From positions 19,050-83,049 of the forward strand of contig CANEFX010000011.1 of assembly GCA_947426945.1 (NCBI GenBank): 64,000 nucleotides of DNA. Direction: 5' to 3'. The notes beneath the pieces were generated by a model. The model worked only from the letters and a program-made list of their open reading frames with translations. It did no database searches and had not been told where the DNA came from. Source of the DNA: an uncultured Bacillota bacterium (lineage in GTDB: Bacteria > Bacillota > Clostridia > Oscillospirales > Oscillospiraceae). A program made the translations under genes and the position numbers. Numbering within the stretch: the first letter of the stretch is position 1; each line of letters begins with the position of its first letter. Shown piece by piece: positions 34,245 to 45,063 of the stretch.

Positions 34245-35336
34245 ATGTCATACGATATTTTAGTGCTGAATCCCGGCTCCACCAGCACCAAGGCGGCGGT
34301 ATACCGGGACGAGTATTCCCTGATGGCCCGGAACGTGACCCACACCAACCAGGACCTGGCCCCCTATCCGGCGCTCAGCGGTCAGCTGGACTATCGAGTG
34401 GGTATGGTGCGCAGCTGGCTGGCTCTGGAGGGCTACGAGCTGTCCAATCTGTCCGCAGTGGTGGGCCGGGGGGGAATCATTCCCAACATCGTTTCCGGGG
34501 GCTATGCGGTGGACGAGGCCCTGGCAGACTGTCTGCTCCACCACACCGTTTTTGACCACGCCTCCAATCTGGGAGGACTGATGGCACGGGAGTTTGCCCT
34601 GCCTCTGGACATCCCCGCCTACATCTACGACGCGGTTACCAGCGACGAACTGCTCCCTGAGGCCCGGGTTACCGGCTTTAAAGAGGTCACCCGTACCAGT
34701 TTCTGTCATGTCCTCAACGCCAGAGCCACCGGCCACAAATACGCCCAGGCCATGGGCCGGAGATATGAGGACATGAACCTGGTGGTGGCTCACTTGGGAG
34801 GCGGCATCTCAGTGTCCGCCCACAGCCGGGGACGAATCATCGACTCGGTGTCCGACGACGCGGGACCTTTTTCTCCTGACCGGGGAGGTAGCCTGAACAT
34901 GCTGTATGTGCTGGATATGTGCTACTCCGGCAGGTACACCAAGGCAGAGATGACCAAAAAGCTCCGAGGAGAGGGGGGAATGTCCGCTCTGTTGGGCACC
35001 CACGACTGCCAGGAGGTGGAGCGGCGCATCGCCCAGGGGGACGAGTGGGCCGCTCTGGTCTATCAGGCCCAGGCTCTTCAGATCGCCAAGGGAATCGGGA
35101 CCATGCTGGCCTGTTTTACCGGGCTGATTGACGCGGTGATTCTCACCGGCGGACTGGCCAACTCGAAGATGCTCACCGGCAAGGTGATCGACTACCTGCA
35201 CAATCTCTGCCGGGTGGTGGTGCTCCCCGGGGAGAACGAGATGGAGGCCCTTGCCCTTGGCGGACTGCGCATCCTTCGAGGGGAGGAATCCGTCCACCAG
35301 TACCACCCCGTCTGCCCCGTGGGGAGTCAGGGGTAG
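34245..35336 (+). CDS. buk: Butyrate kinase
   Basis: 363 aa. Start at 34245 with ATCGGAGGTC upstream. ASKHA-fold acetokinase family: ILVLNPGSTSTKAAVYRDE phosphate-1 motif, VVAHLGGGISVSAHSRGRII, and DAVILTGGLANSKMLT near the C-terminus. It transfers phosphate from butyryl phosphate to ADP. Co-transcribed with ptb. Alternative substrates such as isobutyrate or other branched acids cannot be excluded. Confidence 0.96.
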   Translation: MSYDILVLNPGSTSTKAAVYRDEYSLMARNVTHTNQDLAPYPALSGQLDYRVGMVRSWLALEGYELSNLSAVVGRGGIIPNIVSGGYAVDEALADCLLHHTVFDHASNLGGLMAREFALPLDIPAYIYDAVTSDELLPEARVTGFKEVTRTSFCHVLNARATGHKYAQAMGRRYEDMNLVVAHLGGGISVSAHSRGRIIDSVSDDAGPFSPDRGGSLNMLYVLDMCYSGRYTKAEMTKKLRGEGGMSALLGTHDCQEVERRIAQGDEWAALVYQAQALQIAKGIGTMLACFTGLIDAVILTGGLANSKMLTGKVIDYLHNLCRVVVLPGENEMEALALGGLRILRGEESVHQYHPVCPVGSQG

Positions 35337-35382
35337 GATGTTCAAATATCGTACAGATATTGCCCCACAGGGGGCCCCAGCC

Positions 35383-35410
35383 TTGACAACGGCGCTGTAA
35401 TTGCTATAAT
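35383..35410 (+). promoter_or_regulatory. Promoter of the ATP synthase operon
   Basis: Perfect consensus -35 TTGACA (35383-35388) and -10 TATAAT (35405-35410) with a 16-nt spacer, 71 nt upstream of atpB. Expected to be a strong vegetative promoter. Confidence 0.9.
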
Positions 35411-35481
35411 GTGGGAGACATTGGTATGCCCCGTGAAGACGTATGAGATAAGGGGATAAAGCATTAAAGAAGGGATAACGG

Positions 35482-36306
35482 ATGAAACACAGAAAAAGAG
35501 GACTGGTCCTGTGGGCTGCGGCGGTGCTGGTGCTTCTGGCGGGCGCGCTTCTGGCCGGATCACCGGGCCGGTCGGAGAATGTGCAGGAGGCGATGCGGGA
35601 CGCGGTGCTCCACAGTGTGAACCGGATCAGCCTCTTTGGCCTGAAGGAGGTCAACCCCGGGATGATTTCCGCTTTCCTGGTGACCGGGGCGCTGCTTCTG
35701 GCAGCCGCTGTGGTACGCCTGTTTGTCATCCCCAGGTTTCAATACATGCCGGGGAGGTTCCAGATGGTGCTGGAGCAGGCGGTGGGGATGTTCGACGGCA
35801 TGGCCAGGAACAGCAGTCCCCATCGTTTCCGGTTTGTAGGCGCTTACATTTTTGCCGCTGGGGCTTTTATCTTTGTAGGGACCCTCTTTGAACTGCTGGG
35901 GCTCCAGGCTGTTACAGTTCACGGACACCCCATCACCCTGCCTGCCCCGCTGTCCGACGTCAATGCGGCCATCGCCATGGGCACCCTGTCCTATCTGGTG
36001 ATCCTCTCCGGCGGGGTCGCCGCCAACGGGATGAAGGGGGTGGGCAGGACGCTGAAGGAGTTCTCCCTGCCTATATCTATGAGCTTCCGCCTTTTCGGCG
36101 CATTGCTCAGCGGTCTGCTGGTGACAGAGCTGGTATACTATTATGTAAACCTGAGCTTTGTCCTGCCAGTGGTTGTCGGTGTGCTGTTCACGCTGCTCCA
36201 CGCGTTGATTCAGACCTATGTGCTCACCATGCTGGTGTCCATGTACTATGGTGAGGTGTCTGAGCCTGCTCCGAAAAATAAAAAGATTCATACTGTACAG
36301 AAATAA
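35482..36306 (+). CDS. atpB: F1Fo ATP synthase subunit a
   Basis: 274 aa. Start at 35482 with GAAGGG upstream. Membrane subunit of Fo that forms the half-channels. The essential Arg is in SMSFRLFGALLSG, followed by the conserved last helices (LLHALIQTYVLTMLVSMYYGE). The N-terminus has an unusual signal-like hydrophobic segment (LVLWAAAVLVLLAGALLAG) before the canonical part, giving one more N-terminal segment than E. coli subunit a appears to need; whether it is cleaved is unknown. First gene of an eight-gene operon. Confidence 0.93.
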   Translation: MKHRKRGLVLWAAAVLVLLAGALLAGSPGRSENVQEAMRDAVLHSVNRISLFGLKEVNPGMISAFLVTGALLLAAAVVRLFVIPRFQYMPGRFQMVLEQAVGMFDGMARNSSPHRFRFVGAYIFAAGAFIFVGTLFELLGLQAVTVHGHPITLPAPLSDVNAAIAMGTLSYLVILSGGVAANGMKGVGRTLKEFSLPISMSFRLFGALLSGLLVTELVYYYVNLSFVLPVVVGVLFTLLHALIQTYVLTMLVSMYYGEVSEPAPKNKKIHTVQK

Positions 36307-36324
36307 AATTAGGGGGTTTTTATC

Positions 36325-36681
36325 ATGAAACAGCTGATGAAAAGAATTTTAGTTCTGGCCGGCGCCCTGGTGCTGACCATGTCCCTGGCCGCGCCCGCCT
36401 TTGCCGCCGGCGAGCCCGGCGCTGACGGAGAGACCGCCGCGGTGCAGGAGGACAGTACCCTGGGCATGAAGGCCATCGCGGCGGGCATCGCCGTAGGCGT
36501 TGCCGCCGCCGGCGGCGCCGTGGGTATGGGCCTGGCCACTGCCAAGTCCGCCGAGAGCATTGCCCGCCAGCCTGAGGCCGACGGCAAGGTCCGTACTACG
36601 CTGATGCTGGGCCTGGTCTTTATTGAAACGGCCATCATCTACGCCCTGCTGGTGGTCATCCTGATTATCTTTGTACTGTAA
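36325..36681 (+). CDS. atpE: F1Fo ATP synthase subunit c with N-terminal signal-like extension
   Basis: 118 aa, versus about 75-90 in most bacteria. Start at 36325 with AGGGGG upstream. Residues 1-30 look like a cleavable signal peptide (MKQLMKRILVLAGALVLTMS then LAAPAFAAG). The mature part has the c-ring hairpin: glycine-rich helix 1 (AAAGGAVGMGLATAKSAES), polar loop ARQPEADG and helix 2 with the ion-binding Glu (VFIETAIIYALL). The Gln of the Na+ motif (GQG) is Met here, so proton coupling is more likely. Confidence 0.93.
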   Translation: MKQLMKRILVLAGALVLTMSLAAPAFAAGEPGADGETAAVQEDSTLGMKAIAAGIAVGVAAAGGAVGMGLATAKSAESIARQPEADGKVRTTLMLGLVFIETAIIYALLVVILIIFVL

Positions 36682-36695
36682 GGCAGGTGGGAAAT

Positions 36696-37178
36696 ATGCC
36701 GCTGAATATTGATTGGCAGCAGATCCTGCTGCACTGGATGAATCTGGCTATCCTCACCGGCGGGCTGTATTTTCTGCTGTATAAGCCGGTCAAGGACTTT
36801 ATGGCCAAGCGGGAAGCGCACTACCGCAGCCTGGACGAGGAAGCCGCGGCGAAGCTGGCGGAGGCAGAGCGGATCAAGGCGGAGTGTCAGGCCAAGCTGG
36901 ACGGCGCCGATGAGGAGATTCGGCAGATGAAAGCCAGAGTACAGCAGGCCGCCCAGAAGTCGGCCGAGGAGCAGCTGGCCCAGGCGCACGGACAGGCCAG
37001 ACAGATCGTAGCCCACGCCCAGGCCGAGGCGGAACACAGCCGGGAGCGGGTGTTGAAGGAGTCCCAGCGGGAGCTGCGGAAGCTGGCCGCTCAGGCTACC
37101 AGGAAACTGGCCTTCCATGCCGACCCCTTCGACCAGTTCCTGGACCTGGCTGAGGAGGGGGAAGAGTATGAGGAGTGA
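36696..37178 (+). CDS. atpF: F1Fo ATP synthase subunit b
   Basis: 160 aa. ATG at 36696 with AGGTGG upstream. One N-terminal membrane helix (LHWMNLAILTGGLYFLLY), then a long Ala/Glu/Lys/Arg-rich coiled coil (residues ~35-135) forming the peripheral stalk. The C-terminus (FDQFLDLAEEGEEYEE) is acidic. Its last 11 nt overlap the start of the delta-alpha fusion gene, where a separate atpH would normally be. The stalk must bind the delta-like domain that here is part of alpha. Confidence 0.92.
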   Translation: MPLNIDWQQILLHWMNLAILTGGLYFLLYKPVKDFMAKREAHYRSLDEEAAAKLAEAERIKAECQAKLDGADEEIRQMKARVQQAAQKSAEEQLAQAHGQARQIVAHAQAEAEHSRERVLKESQRELRKLAAQATRKLAFHADPFDQFLDLAEEGEEYEE

Positions 37179-38928
37179 CAGAAGCGGTTTGACGGCGGAG
37201 CTGCGCAGCGCAAAGGAGCCCACCCAGGACCAGCAGCGCCGCTTCGCTGAATTTCTCTCCAAAAAATACAGGCGTAAGGTCCCTCTGCGTTGGGAGCGGG
37301 ACGACTCTCTGCGCTCGGGATTTCAGCTCCGGGTGGGTTCCGATGTGTACGACTGGAGCCTGAACGGCCGGGTTCGACAGTTTCAGGACTATCTGCGCCA
37401 GCTCCAGCCTGGTCAGGAGGAGCTGCTTCCCCTGATGCATCAGGCTGTAGAGGACTGGTCCCTGGCTGTGGTGCCGGAGGAGATCGGCACCGTGCTGACG
37501 GTTGACAGCGAGATCGCCGTTGTCACCGGCCTGGAGCACGCCCAATACGGGGAAATCCTGGTGTTTACCTCGGGTGTAAAGGGGATGGTTCAGGACCTGC
37601 GCCGGAACAAGGCCAGCTGCATCATCTTCGGAGACGCGGAAGAGATCAGCGCAGGCAGCATTGTCCGCCGGACCAAAAAGACCGCCGGCATGCCGGTGGG
37701 TGACCAGTTTCTGGGCCGGGTGGTGGATGCCCTGGGCGTCCCCATGGACGGCAGAGGCCGCATTGAAGCTGAGAGTTACCGCCCCGTGGAGGCGCCCGCC
37801 CCCGGTATTTTGGACCGCCAGCCGGTTAACACCCCCATGGAGACGGGGCTGCTGACTATCGACTCCATGTTTCCCATCGGTCGGGGCCAGCGCGAGTTGA
37901 TTATCGGTGACCGGCAGACCGGAAAGACTGCTATCGCCCTGGACACCATTCTGAACCAGAAGGGCAAAGATGTGGTGTGTATCTATGTGTCCATCGGACA
38001 AAAAACCAGTTCGGTGGCCCAGATGGTGGAGAACCTGAGCCGCCGGGGGGCCATGAGCTATACCTGTGTGGTCAGCGCGCCCGCGGGAGCGTCGGCGGCG
38101 CTGCAATATATCGCACCCTACGCCGGCTGCGCCCTGGGGGAATATTTTATGCACCGGGGGCGGGATGTGCTGATCGTTTATGACGATCTGAGCAAGCACG
38201 CCATCGCCTATCGGGCCCTGTCTCTGCTGCTGGAGCGCTCCCCCGGCCGGGAGGCCTATCCGGGGGATGTGTTTTATCTCCATTCCCGTCTGCTGGAGCG
38301 GGCTGCCCACCTCAGTGACGAGCTGGGGGGCGGCAGCATGACTGCCCTGCCCATTGTGGAGACCCAGGCGGGAGATGTGTCCGCTTATATCCCCACCAAT
38401 ATCATTTCCATCACTGACGGACAGATTTTTCTGGAGGGCGACCTGTTCTTCTCAGGCCAGCGTCCCGCTGTCAATGTAGGTCTGTCCGTGTCCCGGGTGG
38501 GCGGCGACGCTCAGACCAAGGCCATGAAAAAGGCCGCGGGCACTCTGCGCCTGGAGCTGGCCCAGTACCGGGAGATGGAGGTGTTTACCCAGTTTTCCAG
38601 CGATCTGGACGAGGCCACTAAGCGTCAGCTGGCCTATGGACAGGGGCTGATGCGCCTGCTGCGCCAGCCCCAGTATGCTCCCTTCTCCCAGCATCAGCAG
38701 GTGGTGGTGCTGACGGCTGCCCTGAACCATGTGATGCAGGATATCCCGCCGGAGGAGATGGGAGAGTTCCGCGGTCGTCTGCTGGCCTATGTGGAGGAGG
38801 CCTCCCCGGATCTGTGCCGGCGGGTGGATATGACCGGACTGCTCACCCCGGAGGATCGGGAGGAGATATTGGCCCTGTCCCGGAAATTTTTGACGGTTTT
38901 CCGGAATGGCGGGAAGAGAGGCGCCTGA
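37168..38928 (+). CDS. atpA: F1Fo ATP synthase subunit alpha fused to the C-terminal domain of subunit delta
   Basis: 586 aa, about 80 longer than normal alpha. ATG at 37168 with GGAGGGGG upstream. Residues ~5-78 match the C-terminal domain of delta/OSCP (SKKYRRKVPLRWERDDSLRS, GFQLRVGSDVYDWSLNGRVR; compare the delta pattern 'RKV.L...ID.S...G..IR.GD.V.DGS.RGRLE.L'). Residues ~84-98 are the alpha N-terminal helix, ~103 on the beta-barrel, Walker A GDRQTGKT at 247-254, then a complete nucleotide-binding and C-terminal domain. The six-helix N-terminal domain of delta is nowhere in the operon. No frameshift or stop separates the parts. Confidence 0.92.
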   Translation: MRSDRSGLTAELRSAKEPTQDQQRRFAEFLSKKYRRKVPLRWERDDSLRSGFQLRVGSDVYDWSLNGRVRQFQDYLRQLQPGQEELLPLMHQAVEDWSLAVVPEEIGTVLTVDSEIAVVTGLEHAQYGEILVFTSGVKGMVQDLRRNKASCIIFGDAEEISAGSIVRRTKKTAGMPVGDQFLGRVVDALGVPMDGRGRIEAESYRPVEAPAPGILDRQPVNTPMETGLLTIDSMFPIGRGQRELIIGDRQTGKTAIALDTILNQKGKDVVCIYVSIGQKTSSVAQMVENLSRRGAMSYTCVVSAPAGASAALQYIAPYAGCALGEYFMHRGRDVLIVYDDLSKHAIAYRALSLLLERSPGREAYPGDVFYLHSRLLERAAHLSDELGGGSMTALPIVETQAGDVSAYIPTNIISITDGQIFLEGDLFFSGQRPAVNVGLSVSRVGGDAQTKAMKKAAGTLRLELAQYREMEVFTQFSSDLDEATKRQLAYGQGLMRLLRQPQYAPFSQHQQVVVLTAALNHVMQDIPPEEMGEFRGRLLAYVEEASPDLCRRVDMTGLLTPEDREEILALSRKFLTVFRNGGKRGA

Positions 38929-38929
38929 T

Positions 38930-41645
<2,716 letters not shown>

Positions 41646-41663
41646 AAAGGAAAGGCGGAAGGT

Positions 41664-42500
41664 ATGTATCAGTACGGCGGGAGCGTGCTCTATCACTATA
41701 CCGATTTTCAGGCGGTGGACGGCATCCTCCGTCAGGCCCAGCTCCGGGTCAACAATGTGCTGCGGATGAACGATTCGGCGGAGATGCGCCACTTTATGAC
41801 CCGGCTGTGCAGCGCCATTGTAGATCGGCTGAATCAGGACGGAGAGAGCCGCCGCACGGAGGAGGTGCGCAGCCTGTTCCGGGCGGAGATGAAGAAGGAG
41901 TACTCCGCCTACGCCGCCTGCTTCTCCTTCCACCGGGACGACGCGGCCCAGTGGGAGCGTTACGGCAACCGGGGCCGGGGGATATGTATCGCCTTTCAGC
42001 GAGAGTACCTGGAGAAGATTGCCCAAGGGCCGCTCTCCCTCCAGGCAGTGTTTTACCAGAACAGCATGGCAGGCCATCCCATGGTAGAGGTGTTCTGCCG
42101 GCTGGTTCGGGACGAAGAGGAGCTCTCCGGGGAGAATCCCGCCGTGAGAAAGGCCATGTGCGACGCCTGGGCCTGCTCGGTATCCTTCAAGCACCCCTCC
42201 TTCCGCTCAGAGTATGAGATGCGCCTGGTGGTCTCCCCCTTTGAGAAGGAGGCCTTCCACATTCGGCCCTGCTACCACATTACAAAGGAACGGATCAAGA
42301 AATATTATCCCCTGGATTTGAGGGCCATGTGTGAAAAGATCGGTATCGGGATAGAGGACCTTGTAACTGAGATGATCATCGGACCAGACTCCACCCAGTC
42401 CCCGGCCATGTTCCGGGACTACCTGCGGGACAACGGTCTGCACAGACTGGCGGAGCGGGTCGCCCTGTCCGACTGCCCCTTGCGGACACTGCCCATATAG
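41664..42500 (+). CDS. DUF2971 domain protein
   Basis: 278 aa. Start at 41664 with AAAGGCGGAAGG upstream, only 18 nt after atpC, so probably on the same transcript. DUF2971-type sequence: LYHYTDFQAVDGILRQAQLR, VNNVLRMNDSAEM, AACFSFHRDDAAQWERYGN, RGRGICIAFQREYL. Members are common but uncharacterised; some occur near defence or toxin-like loci. No catalytic function can be assigned from the sequence. Its place at the end of the ATP synthase operon is unusual and may be simple read-through. Confidence 0.85.
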   Translation: MYQYGGSVLYHYTDFQAVDGILRQAQLRVNNVLRMNDSAEMRHFMTRLCSAIVDRLNQDGESRRTEEVRSLFRAEMKKEYSAYAACFSFHRDDAAQWERYGNRGRGICIAFQREYLEKIAQGPLSLQAVFYQNSMAGHPMVEVFCRLVRDEEELSGENPAVRKAMCDAWACSVSFKHPSFRSEYEMRLVVSPFEKEAFHIRPCYHITKERIKKYYPLDLRAMCEKIGIGIEDLVTEMIIGPDSTQSPAMFRDYLRDNGLHRLAERVALSDCPLRTLPI

Positions 42501-42517
42501 TGTTTTACGTCTGTGAA

Positions 42518-42550
42518 AGAGCGCCCGGCAAGTGTTTTGCCGGGCGTTCT
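42518..42550. terminator. Bidirectional terminator between DUF2971 and MATE genes
   Basis: Stem AGAGCGCCCGGCA/TGCCGGGCGTTCT (one G-U pair) with loop AGTGTTT; T-rich TGTTTT lies inside, and A-rich GAAA precedes. Serves the convergent genes. Confidence 0.7.
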
Positions 42551-42553
42551 GCG

Positions 42554-43885
42554 TTACTCAGCGGCGGACAGCCGCATCTGATCCCTCCGAACCAGGATGC
42601 CCCAGAAGGTCACCACCCCCACCCATCCCAGGCCGGAAGCCAGGGCCACGGCGGGCAGACCCATGGCGGGAGCCAGCAAGAAGGACAGGATTACCCGCAG
42701 AGAGATGTGGCCCGTGGCCCCGATGACCGGGATATTGACCAGGCCCCGGCCCCGGAAGTAGCCGGCCTGGCCGCTGCCCAGAAAGTTGAACAGGTAGAAG
42801 CAGGCTACCAGGCGGAGATAGCCCATGGCGGAGGCCAGGCTGGAGGCCCCCCCGGCGGGCAGTACAAGCTTCAGGCAGGGCTCCGCGCCCAGGATCATTG
42901 TCAGCGATATGAAGAGGCCAAAGGCGGCCAGCAGCCTCTCTCCTCTGACAAATCCTTCCCGAACCCGTCTGGTCTTACCAGCCCCGGTGTTCTGGCCGGT
43001 AAAGACGGCGACCGCCGCCGCGCCGCTGTCCCCAAAGGAATTGGCAAAGCCCTCTACCCGGGTGGCGGCGGTAAAAGCCACGATGGCCTCCTCACCCAGA
43101 GAATTTACCACGCCCTGGACCAGCAGCTTGCCGATGTAGAGATTGCACATGTGCAGGGCGGTGACAAAGCTGAACCGGGCGGTGCGTCCGAGCAGAGGGA
43201 GGTCCATCACCATATCCTCCCGGTGGAACATCAGGTGGGGAAAGCGCAGGCGGAGATAGGCGGCGCACAGCCCGGCGGCCAGGGCCTGGGACAGTACGGT
43301 GGCCAGCGCAGCCCCCTCTGTCCCCATAGACAGCCCGGCCACAAGGGCCAGGTCCAGAGCCAGATTGACCCCCATGGACAGAGCCAGAAATCCCAGGGCC
43401 GCCCGGGTGTTGCCCACCGCCCGGAGTACGCCGGAGACCAGATGATAGGCGAAGGCGGCGGGAAATCCCAGAAAAATGATGCGCAGATAGTCCGCGGCAG
43501 GGGCAGCCACGCTGTCTGGAGTTTGAAGCAGGGCCAGCAGGGGGGACAGAACCAGCAGGCCCAGGGCCGTCAGCAGTATGCAGACCCCGGTCCCGAAGAG
43601 ACCGGACAGATAGAAGTCCCGGCGGAAGGAGGGGCCGTCCTCTGCGCCGTAGAACTGGGAGAGGAGGGTCCCCACCCCGTCGCAGCCGCCGCTGATAAGA
43701 AACAGGAAGAGATTCATCACCGAACCGGCCACCCCCACCGCGGCAAAGGCGGCGTCCCCCACAAAACGGCCCACGATCACCGCGTCTATGGTGTTATACA
43801 GCTGCTGGAGGATATTTCCCGCCAGCAGGGGGACGGACAGGGCGATCAACTGGCGGCTGATGTTTCCCTGGGTAAGCTGATTCAT
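42554..43885 (-). CDS. MATE-family efflux transporter
   Basis: 443 aa, 12 membrane helices. Start at 43885 with AAAAGGAGC upstream. Family sequence is visible from the start (LIALSVPLLAGNILQQLYNT, IDAVIVGRFVGDAAFAAVGV) and again in the second half (FVTALHMCNLYIGKLLVQGV). It would export drugs or metabolites by cation antiport. Divergent from the LysR gene at 44031 with overlapping promoters, so that LysR is its likely regulator. Confidence 0.93.
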   Translation of the reverse strand: MNQLTQGNISRQLIALSVPLLAGNILQQLYNTIDAVIVGRFVGDAAFAAVGVAGSVMNLFLFLISGGCDGVGTLLSQFYGAEDGPSFRRDFYLSGLFGTGVCILLTALGLLVLSPLLALLQTPDSVAAPAADYLRIIFLGFPAAFAYHLVSGVLRAVGNTRAALGFLALSMGVNLALDLALVAGLSMGTEGAALATVLSQALAAGLCAAYLRLRFPHLMFHREDMVMDLPLLGRTARFSFVTALHMCNLYIGKLLVQGVVNSLGEEAIVAFTAATRVEGFANSFGDSGAAAVAVFTGQNTGAGKTRRVREGFVRGERLLAAFGLFISLTMILGAEPCLKLVLPAGGASSLASAMGYLRLVACFYLFNFLGSGQAGYFRGRGLVNIPVIGATGHISLRVILSFLLAPAMGLPAVALASGLGWVGVVTFWGILVRRDQMRLSAAE

Positions 43886-43943
43886 GATACCGCTCCTTTT
43901 GTGGAAGATTTTCGAGGCCGGCGGAGCCGGCCCGCTGTGGAAC

Positions 43944-43972
43944 AGTATAGTGCAAAAGATATCCCTTGTAAA
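43944..43972 (-). promoter_or_regulatory. MATE gene promoter
   Basis: Minus-strand -35 TTTACA (43967-43972), 17-nt spacer, -10 TATACT (43944-43949). The -35 box overlaps that of the divergent LysR promoter. Confidence 0.8.
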
Positions 43973-43994
43973 ATGCTGATTATTTCACTATAAT
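43966..43994 (+). promoter_or_regulatory. LysR gene promoter
   Basis: -35 TTGTAA (43966-43971), 17-nt spacer, -10 TATAAT (43989-43994). Back-to-back with the MATE promoter. Confidence 0.8.
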
Positions 43995-44030
43995 ATAATC
44001 TATATATTATATTTGGAAGGAGGAGAGCTT

Positions 44031-44969
44031 ATGACCCAGCAGGAGATTGAGGTTTTTCTGGCGGTGGCTCGGCTGGGGAGTGTTTCGGCCGCAGCCCAGG
44101 CGCTCTACATTACCCAGCCGGCGGTGAGCCGGCACCTGCGCGCCCTGGAGGAGGCCCTGGGCTGTACTCTGGTCAGCCGGGGCCGAGGAAAGCGGCAGGT
44201 GGAACTCACCGGCCAGGGGAGGGATTTTGTCCAGGTAGCGGAGAAGTGGCGTTTACTGTGGCAGGAGGCCCGGGAAGTGGCTGGAACGGACCGAGCCCAG
44301 ACTCTGCGGGTGGCCTCGGTAGGCAGTCTGTCCACCTACCTGCTGCCTCCGGTATTCCGGGCGTTTTTAAGCGCCCCCGGCCGGACCCTCACCTTTCATC
44401 ACTACCACTCCCGGGAGGCATATGACTACATTGCCCAGGGGCTGGCGGATATCGCGCTAATCTCCGACCACATGTATCACCCCCAGGTGGAGACTGTACC
44501 CGCTTTCCGTTCCCCCATGGTGCTGCTGACCGCCCCCGGCCTGCCCTGGCCGGAGACCGTTCACCCCTCCCGGCTGGACCCTTCCAGGGAGCTGCGCCTG
44601 CCCTGGAATCCGGAATATGACCTGTGGCACTCCTTCTGGTTCAGCGCGGCGGCTGTCCCCCGGGCAGTACTGGACCAGATGTCTCTGCTGGAGGAGTTTT
44701 TCTCCTGGCGGGGCAGCTGGCAGGACAGCTGGGCCATCGCTCCTTCCATTGTGGCAGTTCCCCTGGCCGGAAAGCTGGGGCTGACTGTCCGCTGGCTGGA
44801 GGAGGGCCCCGCCGACGAGATTATCTATTACCTTTTGGGACCCAGGCGGAAGGAGGAACTGACCCGGGACTTTCTGGCCTGTCTGGACAGAGAGCTGGGG
44901 CGGCGGCCGGAAGTGCAGTCGCTGATAAAGGCTGAGTTAGGAGGGAAGCAGACTCTTTTGGGAAAATAG
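44031..44969 (+). CDS. LysR-family transcriptional regulator
   Basis: 312 aa. Start at 44031 with GGAGGAG upstream. N-terminal wHTH MTQQEIEVFLAVARLGSVSA, AAQALYITQPAVSRHLRALE; effector domain from about residue 90 (LRVASVGSLSTYLLPPVFRA). Divergent from the MATE transporter with face-to-face -35 boxes, the usual arrangement for a LysR activator and its target. The effector cannot be read from the sequence. Confidence 0.93.
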   Translation: MTQQEIEVFLAVARLGSVSAAAQALYITQPAVSRHLRALEEALGCTLVSRGRGKRQVELTGQGRDFVQVAEKWRLLWQEAREVAGTDRAQTLRVASVGSLSTYLLPPVFRAFLSAPGRTLTFHHYHSREAYDYIAQGLADIALISDHMYHPQVETVPAFRSPMVLLTAPGLPWPETVHPSRLDPSRELRLPWNPEYDLWHSFWFSAAAVPRAVLDQMSLLEEFFSWRGSWQDSWAIAPSIVAVPLAGKLGLTVRWLEEGPADEIIYYLLGPRRKEELTRDFLACLDRELGRRPEVQSLIKAELGGKQTLLGK

Positions 44970-44980
44970 GAAATAATTTC

Positions 44981-45009
44981 TTGTGCTGGACATATATTTT
45001 TGTTATACT
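44981..45009 (+). promoter_or_regulatory. Promoter of the DAACS symporter gene
   Basis: -35 TTGTGC (44981-44986), 17-nt spacer, -10 TATACT (45004-45009). Confidence 0.75.
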
Positions 45010-45063
45010 GTATAAAAGAGAGACCTGTAACTGTTCGCTGTGTTGAATGAAAGGAGAGAACTT

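Noticed and set aside
36325..36681. Na+-specific ATP synthase
   Set aside because: The c subunit lacks the GQG glutamine of the Na+ motif (GMG instead); the ET after the acidic residue alone is not enough.
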